NCBI GenBank assembly: GCA_963930655.1
Contig: OZ005606.1
Coordinates: 14,734,001 to 14,798,000, forward strand
DNA from: Myrica gale
Lineage: Eukaryota; Streptophyta; Magnoliopsida; Fagales; Myricaceae
Direction: 5' to 3'
DNA length: 64,000 nt
Shown here piece after piece: positions 54,310 to 64,000 of the stretch. Numbering within the stretch: the first letter of the stretch is position 1; every line of letters begins with the position of its first letter. The notes beneath the pieces were generated by a model. That model did not search any database and was not told where the DNA came from. It worked only from the letters and a program-made list of their open reading frames with translations. Made by a program: the position numbers and the translations under genes.

Positions 54310-57300
54310 TAGGAGGTTTTTTTCTTCTTCTTTTTCTAAGCAACGCAAGTTTTATTCCAATCTTAAAGCAATCACATCTCAAGGAGGATCAAAATATCAA
54401 CCATGTCTTAGCAAAAAAGCAGGTAAAAAGTCAAATGGAATACATCCAAAAAAAATGATTTAGCTACAGCCCATTTAGCCAAAGAATCAACGTGGTGATT
54501 TACTTTGACAGGAAACTTTTAAAAAGTTCCACAATGGTATCTGCAACCCATTTCTCTAATGGCTTCAACAGTACATCCAAGTTCCTCTTCCCCTAGAAAC
54601 GAAGTATCACCAATATACGAAATTGATAACAAAGAATCACTCTCAAACACCACTTCCAACAAACCTTTGGACCAAGTTTCCCCTGTTCCATCCTAATAGC
54701 CAGAAGCTCTGCCAATAGAGGAGACGTCATGGGAAAAATCTCAAATCTAGCCCAAACAGCAACACCCTGATGGTTAAAACAAATACACACTAAAGCAACA
54801 AAAGATGATCCAACAACAACATCTATATTGATCTTAAAATCCCCAATAGGCAATGTTGTCCAAAGTTTAAGCTCTTGTCGAGCTTTATCACCTCATGCCA
54901 ACAAATGTTGACGATGACATCTTTGAATACTTTGCAACAAGATCTTAGGAACAACAGGGGTACGGTTGTGACTTTTTTTTTTTGTTTCTAGCAAACCAAT
55001 TCATATCCATAGCAATCACCACATACATAATAAACGCAAAATCATCAAGCGGATTCAAATGTAGTTCCTTGATAGGATTAAGAATAATATTTATCCACTT
55101 CACAATCGATTCTAACTGCAGAGCCTCCATATCCAGGAACCAGGGAGACTGACGCCAAATACACTAAATCAATGGGCAAATATAAAAGTAAATGCTCCAA
55201 AGTTTACGCATCACATTCACAAAGAGGACATAGAGAAAACTCCAGAGGAGCATTCTAAACAATCCTTCTCAGATTGGTCCTGGTAGGAAGAGCATTCCAA
55301 ACAATACACCAAAGAAAATGTTTGATGCGATCCGGCATTTTAAGACGCCAAAATGTCTTTCATTCATTGCGGGATAAAATTTCTAGAGGTTGATTCCGAG
55401 CCCGACTAATCTCCATAAAAACACTCTTTATCGAGAACACTTTATCTGGAGACAGTAACCACTGACCAACATCATTATCGCAAGGAGGAGGAAGTTGAAG
55501 AATGGCTTTATGCACTAATTGTAAGAAGTATGCTCTAAAAATCATTATTTTAGATAATCGTTATTTAGATACCACGTGTTTATATTTTTTAAATTAGGTA
55601 ATAGGTTGTGACATAAGATGTTACACGGTAATTATTGAGTTACATTGTAGAAAAGTCATGCCAATGGTTAATGAATCAAAAGCAAGGAGTATGACTTTTC
55701 GATTCCTTGTACACTTGATGTTTTGTTCTAGACCAAAGTACATATTTATGTACAATAGTTCTATACTCATTGTGTCTCTATTAAATAGGATAATGTACTC
55801 AGTCATCAAGTTAGTGACCTCAAGAAAACGAGTATGTGCACTGTAAGAGTACATGCATTGAATGAGATCAAATATGGATACCTTCTAAAAGTGATCATTG
55901 ATGTTGAGAAGGTATTCAATACAATTTGTTTATGATATCCTTAGACCTGAGAGGTTTGTATAGATTTTTTTATTGTGTACTTGTACTCTGACCGAACCAT
56001 TTGGTGATGATCTTTCAAGGTCAAATATTCTAAACAACGTCGAGTCTTGTGCATGATGATTGGGTTTGTATAAATGCTCAATAAGGAATATACCAATCTC
56101 CTTGAGATATAGTATATTCAAGTATATCTATATAAGGTTGGACTCGGGAAAAAGAAATCTCTGGCCAGAGAAATTTTGTGAAAATATTTTTTGAAATTAA
56201 TATATTATATTTATTTATTTGTGAAATTATTTTGGAATGAGAATCCAACGAGTTACATATTATAAAATTAAGAATTATATGAGCTAGAAATTTTATCAAT
56301 GATAATATTTCGGTCCTATTAGCTCATTTAAAATATAGTATGGTGAAAAGATAAATAAACGATTATAATTGTTAGCAAAAGGGATTTCATAAATCAATCT
56401 CAAATTCTCGGGGGTAAATTGTAATATGTTGATAGACATGATTATAATTAGTAGAAGCCTGAAATTTGATCCATGTGATCCTATGGTCAAGATCTGAGAT
56501 CCCTAACAATCTCACACATTATCACAGCTAAGATTTTCATATATAAGGATAGGTATGAGATAGTCTACCCTAAATGTTAGTTTCAAAGTTGGCCAACAGA
56601 ACTCAAAAAATTCTACGAAAGTTGTGAGAGTGGAGAGGAAGGAGATTAAACATTTGGTCTGCTATTATGGAATTCTCGAGATTGTGAGATCGACAAGAAC
56701 CTGAAGATTATTGAAGAATTCTCGGAATCAACAAAGAGAATTTGCTAAGTTAATTTTCCGCAGTTGTAACTTTCACTAACATCATCACAAATATTCTTAA
56801 TAAGCTCTTCATTCCAAGCCGAATGCTCCTCACTCCATAATTCCCATACCTTAATACTTCTCACACCATCATCCTCCAGTATCCGATGTACTGGGTTAAA
56901 ATTCTCCAAACCAGGTAACCATGGATCCTTCCAACAATGTATCTCAGAATTCAAACCCACCTTAAAGCAAATTCCTTTCTCCAAATGAGGAAGTGTTCTC
57001 TGGATTCCTTGTCATAGCCAAGAACAAGCTATAAACATACCCGAAATACCAACCTCATCTTCATTATAATATTTTGCACATACCACCCAAACCCATAATT
57101 TCTCCTTTTGACAACACAGATGCCATCCCAGTTTTGATAACAAGGCAAGGTTGTAATTAGAAAATAAACGAAACCCTAAACCTCCTAAATCTTTTGGCCA
57201 ACATAGAGAAGACCACGCACGAGGCACAAAACTTATATTTTTCTCCTTAGGAAATCCCCACCAAAACTTCCTCATCACTGAATCCAACTCAAGGCAATAT

Positions 57301-57330
57301 CGATTAGGCAACAAAAAATATGACATAAAG
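54310..57330 (-). mobile_element. LINE with RNase H tail, split by a copia solo LTR and cut by a chromovirus
   Basis: Minus strand from 57330: YFLLPNRYCLELDSVMRKFW, GLGFRLFSNYNLALLSKLGW, CFKVGLNSEIHCWKDPWLPG, then after the LTR KAILQLPPPCDNDVGQWLLS, and an RNase H-like block (GDFKINIDVVVGSSFVALVC, LLAELLAIRMEQGK) at 54593-54853. It ends in a T-rich tail at 54318. Several frame changes. The gypsy element at 57331 interrupts it, so the 5' part lies beyond the window, if it survives. Confidence 0.82.
55520..56773 (+). mobile_element. Ty1/copia solo LTR (family B), plus orientation
   Basis: Begins TGTAAGAAGTATGCTC and ends CGCAGTTGTAACTTTCA. It aligns in reverse with 2407-3610. CACTAA occurs at both borders (left about 55513-55518, right about 56772-56778), so the exact target duplication is uncertain by a base or two. 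LINE coding text continues on each side. Confidence 0.78.
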
Positions 57331-60126
57331 TGTGAGACCCCGATTTTCTCCTACGTAATTGCTTATGTATTATTTTATTTTTCCAATGTAATAGTTTTTA
57401 TTTCTTAATGGGGCTATGTTTTGGCCAATGTATGGCCTAATTTTTTATGTTATGGTATTTCGATTAAAATGGGATTTTATTTCATAAAATCTCTTTAAAT
57501 AATTAATATGCCATTTTATGCAAGTATAAATTATATTATGTTAAGAGCCGAAATTTGCAAGTAAGTTCCTCTTTTACAAATTGATATTTTTCATTTACCT
57601 AATATGATTCATGGACCATATAATTTGAATTATGCTTTAATAATTCCCTTGTATAAGCCGAAATTTTTAATAGATTAAATAATGAAATTCTTTTTAATAC
57701 ATGGATTAAATATTGTATGTGACATGTAACATTATGATGTATTCTATATTATTAGAATTTCCATATGAATTAATTGATAAGCACACTTGCTTATCATAGT
57801 GATAAGCAAGCATGATAAGTTAGGAAACTTTTAGAGTGATAAGGCCTTGTGATTATTGTAGAGATAGGCTAAGGCCATTATCACATGATAAGATATCATA
57901 CTTGTAAGGTGATAAGCTATTGGAATGGATAGATAAGTAAGAGAGCTTATAAAGTGATAAGTTAGGTGATAAGTGAAAACCAAGTTGAAAGTTAGTTGCA
58001 TATTAATGTGGAAGTAACTAGGTTGGTTGAAAAGCAACCAAACTAAGCAAAGGAGGGCTTCTACGTGAAAGGCAAGGAGAGGAAATTTGGAAGCCAAAGT
58101 GAGGTGCCATGTGATGTGTAAGAGATGTGTAAGAAGGTGTAAGTGTGTAAGAATTGATAAGACAAGGCATTGAAGTAAAAAGAGAAGAGAAAAGCAAAGA
58201 GAAGGAGTGTTGGTCGATGGACTCAAGGGAGGAGAGAGAGTGATGTAATTCAAACACAAGCTTGGCTAAGGGGATAAGATTTGATGGGGAGAAAAGATGA
58301 AAGAAAGAGAGAGAGAAGGATGTGGACATGGCCTTGGTCGGCCAACCCCTCCATTCATCCCCCCTCCCTCTTTCAAATTCTCTCATGACCATTCTCTCTC
58401 TCAAACCCTATGTCATAGCCTTAGGGTTGCATGGGGAGACTCAATCTCACACCAATCCCCTTGCTAATGCCATGACCGAACCCCCCCCCCCATTTCACTC
58501 AACTCTCTCTCATTCCAAGCCTTGGCCGAATATTGCAAACCTCTCCATTCTCTCCCATTTTCAAGCCTTGACCGAATCTCACACTCAAGAGTTCAAGGTT
58601 TGTGCATTTCATCTTGCCTCTAAACCACTTCCATCTAGCTTGCCAAAACCCATTCCAAAAGCCAAGTAAATCTCTCTTGTTGTAGACAAAAGTCCTACCT
58701 TAAAAACCCTAGTCATTTGACACCATTTTTCTTCAAGCTTACCATGCCCTCTTCACCACCATAGAGCTTCTTTTAAACCAAGCTTGGTCATTTCTAAAGA
58801 GGGTGGACCGAATCTTTGAAGGAGGAAAAGGATAGGAAGAGTTGGTAAAGGTTGAAGGTGAGTTTAGTTTCATTGATGATTTTGTCTTGAGCTTCAAAAG
58901 TACTAACCAAAGGTACCTTATTTTCTAGGTGCTCAAGCTTGGACAAACAACAAGGTAAGGCTAAAATGATTTTGTTGGGTTAGCATGAGTGGCCGAATGG
59001 CCTATGTATAAGATCTTGAAGTTTTATTTTGATAGATGCCTTGATGTTGTTAGATCTTGGATGCTTAGGAACCCTAAGTTGTTTACATGCTAGATCTAAC
59101 CATGGAAGCCCTAGATCTAAGGTTGTATGTGAAGAAAAATGTAAATGGAGAACAATGCAAGCTAAAGGAAGTTAGATCTAAGTTTTTGATATGTTGGGTG
59201 ATGAAAAATGATATCTTTGTTTAGATCTATGGATATTAGTGTGAATAAAGAGTAGATCTATTGTTGATGGAATTATTTGATAAAAAGGATTAAGTGTATG
59301 CATGCTAGTTAGGTCACAAATGCAAAGGATATGCATGATATAATTTTTAGCATGAAAAGGGTACATTTTGGGGTAAGGCCGAAAATAAGCTATGTGGATT
59401 TTCATGTATAGTTTTGAATATGTGTAGATCTGGACATTGGCCTTAACATGTGCAAGATTTATGACCTTAAATGCATAGTAGATGATTATGTTAAGTATTG
59501 GAAGCATGCATGTTGAAGGAAATAAAAGAAAACTAATCATTGGGGAAAAACATGTGTTGGCCGAATGCCATGAGTATAGTGTATGGTGTTGGTGCTTTGA
59601 ATTATAGATATTAGGTTGTGAAATTGTTGATTGGAGGATGGGATCACCCTTGGAGAAAAAGTTGTGATTTAATTGGTGCATAAATGGTAGTGGCCGAAAG
59701 TTGCAAGAAAAGTTAACCCTAAGTGCAATTCATGATTTATGTATTTTCATTGTTGTGTTGGATGAGAAGAATTAGGGTTAGGCTAGTTGGAATAATATTA
59801 TAGAGCCATGATCTTTATTAAATATTATTGGAACCCTAGTTAAGCTTTACTAGGGTTTTATTTGAGGGTTAAAGTCTAAGTTAAGATTTAATCATGAATA
59901 ATTTATTAATAGTTAGAAATAAGGTTTTAATGTAGTACGTGTAATAAAAAGAGACTTAGGTTTAAATCTAAACCTATGAGTATTATTTAACCCTAATCGA
60001 GACATGTACATGGATAAATATATTTTTATTTCAATAAAAATATTAATGATTTAATAAGCTAAGTTTTGAATATTTAAGGAAAAGAATAAAATAATTATTT
60101 TGTAATTAAATGAATTTCAGTAATAA

Positions 60127-60164
<38 letters not shown>

Positions 60165-61405
60165 TCGATTGATGACTGATTTCAAAAAAAGAAATGATTT
60201 CATAATTCTTAAAGTCTAAAAGAATATTTGAATCGCTTGTAGGCGATCCACGTGTCTGTATATACGAACAAGAAGACCAAGAGTAAGTGGATACTGTAAG
60301 TGGACAGTAAGTATTCTTTTTCAAAACTGGAATGACACACTGCATCATTTCATGAATAAACATGAATTTTAAGAAAGCATGACATGATATGAATTTCATG
60401 AACAAGCATGAATTTTAAGCAAGTATAAATTTTAAGCAAGCATGACATGACATGTGCATTGCATGAATTTTTCAAGAAGAAAATTATGCAATGATTTTTA
60501 TGGAAAGAATATGAGAAGTTTTATGAAACGATAAGTTAAGATTAAGGGCACCGGTCGGTACCGTACCATTAAGTTGGACTCCCATACCGAAGGACATTTA
60601 TGAGAAGGACGGGGGAATCCAAGAGGCTGTGCAAGCCACACTGAAGGACAGTGAGAAGGTGTGGTGCCTCCAAGGGTCGTGTCTAGCCATCAGGCCTGGG
60701 GCAACTACGGGCTAGCTCGACCAGATGTTAAGGTCTCCAAGGGAATTCGGGGACGGTTCCGAAGGGAACGCACAACCCTGACTTCAGGGGTCAAATGGAG
60801 CGAGCCCGCAAGTAAAAGACATGAAATAATTATGATAAGGCCAACAAGGGCACAAGTACGAAAGAAAGATTTTTAAGGGCCAAGGGCCAGTTTTACAAGC
60901 AAGTATGAAAGGAAGTGGTTTTCAAGGGCCTGGGGCCGAAAACACTAAACAAGAGCATATGCATAATTCATGAGCATGCATATGCATCAATTATCAAGTT
61001 TTCTTTCTTTCATGATTAAGCAAGCATGAGTCAAGAGCATGATTTAAGTTTTACGTCTTTTCCCTTACTGAGTCTTTTTGACTCACGTTTTTTTAAAAAT
61101 TGTGTCATTCCAGATGTATCAGGTGAAGAGAGTCAGGAGGACTACCTGACCTAGATGCCCGAGATATTATGTTTCGCATTTTGTTGATAGTGACACGAGC
61201 GTCACTAATTGGGTTCTAATATGTTAATTATATGTTTTGTATGAACTTAATGAGAACCATGTTTATGTAAATATTTGCTCGAACCCCTCGCGATCCTGTA
61301 CGTTTTCGCCGTAATCAAGTAAGAAAATAAGAAGAACGCTGGAGCCATCCGGGGGATAGCTCGCGGCTGTCACGGTCCCTGCGGGATGCCGTTCGGGGCG
61401 TGACA
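57331..61405 (+). mobile_element. 5' LTR of the Tekay-type element (4075 bp)
   Basis: TGTGAGACCCCGATTTTC...GTTCGGGGCGTGACA. It shares ends and GAAGGAC-type repeats (60590-60655) with the solo LTRs at 16372-25092 and 20920-23815. It contains an (AT)n run and many short open frames without domains. Unlike those two LTRs it lacks a TCGA-palindrome array. Confidence 0.88.
60129..60162 (+). repeat. (AT)n microsatellite in the LTR
   Basis: About seventeen AT units. Ordinary simple repeat. Confidence 0.9.
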
Positions 61406-61412
61406 GTTAAGT

Positions 61413-61423
61413 TGGTATCAGAG
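61413..61423 (+). promoter_or_regulatory. Primer-binding site (initiator tRNA-Met)
   Basis: TGGTATCAGAG begins 8 bases after the LTR end (TGACA at 61401-61405), matching the 3' end of plant tRNA-iMet. Confidence 0.88.
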
Positions 61424-61567
61424 GATCGGAGGGTAGAGTCGTAGAACATAGGGAACGAAGTAGAACCCTAAACCCTAAAGCATGAGATAACACGATTAGG
61501 GTTAATTATGATGAGAATTTCTGAGGTTGAGGATGTTCTAAGCTGAACGATAACCTTGAAGTGCAGG

Positions 61568-62640
61568 ATGGCACCTAGGAGGCCAACAAGAAATCAAGAG
61601 TCCGAGGCTCCCGGAGTTACCACCGAGGATGTGTTGAGGCACATGGCTCAGCTAGTGGTCGAGCACGTGCAGCCGGGTGCCCATGCTGAAGGGGCCCGAG
61701 GACGCCCTGAGGGGTGTACGTTCGACCAGTTTAACCGCCAGCACCCGCCAGCGTACAACGGCAGGGGAGATGCCATACTAGCAGAAAATTGGCTGTGGAG
61801 ATAAAAGAGCTACTTGAAGTCTTAGGGTGTACCGAGGCCCAAAAGTTAAGTTATGCTACCTTCAAGCTGCAAGGGGATGCCAAAAGGTGGTGGCAGTCCG
61901 AGAAGGTGTTGCTGGAACAGGAGCTGGGAGAGCAGCCCATAACCTGGGAGAGGTTCCAGCAAGAATTTTTAGATCGTTATTTCCCACGGACGACCCGGGA
62001 AGCGAAGGCAAGGGAATTCGCTACCCTAACCCAAGGAGCCATGACGGTGGAGCAATATGCAGGCCGATTCATGGAGCTGGTGCGATTTGCCCCATACTTG
62101 GTGCCCGATGAGGAAAGGAAGGCCCGAAAGTTTGAGGAAGGGTTGCACCCGCGGGTCTATGACAGGGTATATAGTCACAACCTTAAAACCCTGGCAGAAG
62201 TAATTGAACGGGCAGTGATAGTGGAGAGAGGACTGCAGAGGATAGCAGTCTATCATGACCAGCAAAAGAGGAAGGCTCCTTCCAACCCAACCATTCCGCA
62301 GATGCCCTGGAAGAAAAGTAGGCCAGAGCCGTCACAGAGGCAGCCTCAGAGGTCGAACCAGAGGCCGAACCCGAGGCCAAACCAGAGGCCTGGTGGAGCT
62401 CAGAATGCCGGAGGAAATCAGTTTCCTCTGTGCAACAAGTGCAACAAGAGACACCCTGGGGAGTGCAGGCAGGGCTTATGTTTCAAATGTGGGAAGCCTG
62501 GTCACTTCGCCAGTGACTGTAGGAGTGCAGGCAGCTCAAACCAAGCACCCCGACCCACGCAGCAGGACAATGCAAGAAGGCAGGGAGGCCCAACACAGGC
62601 GAGGTTATATGCAATGACTCCGGAGGACGCGGAGAACCAG
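61568..62640 (+). mobile_element. Gag region of the Tekay-type element
   Basis: Starts MAPRRPTRNQESEAPG at 61568. The capsid-like part reads [14 protein letters not shown], and the knuckle [14 protein letters not shown] lies at 62478-62519 after an Arg/Pro/Gln-rich stretch. Fossil status and breaks are summarised in the parent entry. Confidence 0.82.
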
Positions 62641-64000
62641 AACCGAGTGGTGGCAGGTAAGTTGCCTTTGCCCCAGGGGGAAGCCCTAGTTCTGTTTGAT
62701 TCAGGGGCCACGCATTCATTCATTGCATCAGCATATTGCAAGACACATGCCTTAAATAGTGAGTTGTTGGATTGTGGTGTCCTTGTGTCAACGCCCGCTG
62801 GGGGAAGAGTCGAGTGTAGCCGGATGGTGAAGGACTATCCGATAGAGGTAGAAGGGCAAGTCATGTTAGCTGATTTGATAGTTATGGAGATGGGAGGATT
62901 TGATATCATCCTAGGTATGGACTGGCTGTCGAAGCATGGTGCCAACATTCGGTGCTATGAGAAGAAGGTCGTGTTCCAAAAGGAGGGGAGACCGGATTGT
63001 TGTTTTACCGGTATGAGGAAGATGGAGCGAAGGCCAGCAATTGTCTCGGCCCTGCAAGCTAAAAGATTGTTGCAAGGAGGGCACGAGGGAATTCTAGTAT
63101 GGGCAAGTGATACGCGAAGTAACACGCAGAACGAGGTCCCTGCGTTTGATCAAACCCCAATAGTGACTGAGTTTCCGGATGTATTCCCGGAAGACCTACC
63201 GGGGTTACCACCGGATAGGGAGGTGGAGTTCGGAATTGAATTGGAAGCTGGGACAGTCCCAATTTCCAAGGTGCCGTATCGAATGGCTCCGGCAGAGCTA
63301 AAGGAGCTGAAGGTCCAGTTGGAAGATCTCTTGGAGAAGGGATTTATAAGGCCGAGTGTGTCGCCTTGGGGAGCACCGATCCTGTTTGTGAAAAAGAAGG
63401 ACGGAAGTCTCCGGATGTGTATTGATTATAGGGAGTTGAATAAGGTGACTGTGAAGAATAGGTACCCGCTACCTCGCATTGACGATTTGTTCGATCAATT
63501 GCAGGGGGCACAAATATTTTCAAGAATTGATTTGAGGTCGGGTTACCACCAGTTGAAGGTTAAGGAGGGAGATATATCAAAGACGGCCTTTCGGACCCGA
63601 TATGGTCACTATGAATTTTTGGTGATGCCGTTTGGATTAACTAATGCCCCGGCCGCATTTATGGACTTGATGAATCGAGTGTTCAGGGAGTTCCTGGATA
63701 AATTTGTGGTGGTGTTCATAGACAATATTTTGATTTATTCTCGGAACCAGGAGGAGCATGAGGAGCATCTCAGGATTGTTTTGCAGATCCTAAGGGAGAA
63801 GAAGATGTACGCTAAATTCTCCAAGTGCGAGTTTTGGTTGCAGCAAGTCCGATTTTTAGGGCATGTAGTGTCGGGAGAAGGAATTGCTGTAGATCCCGGA
63901 AAGGTTGATGCGGTTTTCAAATGGCCTAGACCTACAAATGTTAAGGAGATAAGAAGTTTCCTGGGATTAGCAGGGTATTACCGGAGGTTTATCAAGGAAT
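62641..64000 (+). mobile_element. Protease and reverse transcriptase region of the Tekay-type element
   Basis: Protease motif [13 protein letters not shown] (62694-62732), then [16 protein letters not shown] reads [65 protein letters not shown] and [12 protein letters not shown] at the window end. Typical chromovirus pol order. Confidence 0.9.

Larger units (their letters stand above)
57331..64000 (+). mobile_element. Tekay-type chromovirus (Ty3/gypsy), plus strand, runs off the window
   Basis: 5' LTR (57331-61405), tRNA-Met primer site (61413-61423), gag from 61568 with a CCHC knuckle, protease and reverse transcriptase. RNase H, integrase and the 3' LTR must lie beyond 64000. It inserted into the LINE ending at 57330, with TAAAG as the probable left target copy. 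It has about two or three breaks in the visible part and otherwise looks well preserved, so it is young among the elements here. Confidence 0.92.

Noticed and set aside
57831-58404. Minus-strand frames of 128-142 codons near 58 kb
   Set aside because: They lie in the long LTR of the Tekay-type element, are of low complexity (Leu/Ser/His-rich) and have no motif or splice context.

Overview
The window is nuclear DNA of a flowering plant, most likely a eudicot. The evidence is intron-rich plant-type genes on an AT-rich background and dense nested retrotransposons of plant-only lineages (Sirevirus copia, Tekay-type chromovirus gypsy, plant LINEs with zf-RVT or RNase H tails), plus Tourist-like, MULE-like and CACTA-like DNA transposons. 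I cannot name the species. Only two host protein-coding genes are clear; at least two thirds of the sequence is transposon-derived.

Layout. 1-4.6 kb: a minus-strand LINE carrying a Sirevirus solo LTR, a second copia solo LTR, a small Tourist-like MITE, a CACTA-type end and an LTR/PBS remnant. 6.3-12.2 kb: a serine carboxypeptidase-like gene (plus strand, 8 exons, 474 codons) with a signal peptide and a complete Ser-Asp-His set. All exon phases fit, but the third intron ends in AT rather than AG where a (CT)n microsatellite meets the exon. 13.9-27.8 kb: a 5'-truncated Sirevirus fossil containing a Tekay-type solo LTR, which itself contains a Sirevirus solo LTR and a second, inverted Tekay-type solo LTR; three perfect 5-bp target duplications give the insertion order. 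28.0-28.4 kb: a small MULE-type element with a perfect 9-bp target duplication. 29-40.2 kb: a plus-strand LINE split by a minus-strand chromovirus. 40.2-44.7 kb: repeat-rich DNA, another long-TIR element and a possible gene fragment. 44.7-53.8 kb: a clean four-exon minus-strand gene (403 codons) for a SETD9-like SET-domain protein, with two LINE fragments in its second intron. 54-57.3 kb: a hairpin element and a LINE carrying a copia solo LTR. 57.3-64 kb: a Tekay-type chromovirus with a 4.1-kb 5' LTR, PBS, gag, protease and reverse transcriptase, running off the window.

The two genes are unrelated and show no operon-like link. The most unusual pattern is that several unrelated transposons carry arrays of short perfect palindromes with a central TCGA (GTGTCGACAC in the Sirevirus LTRs and in one gypsy LTR, CGCTCGAGCG in another gypsy LTR, CGGTCGACCG in the MULE element). 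In one case the same repeat unit, including flanking sequence, is shared by a copia and a gypsy LTR. No CRISPR, rRNA, tRNA or prokaryote-type operon was found.
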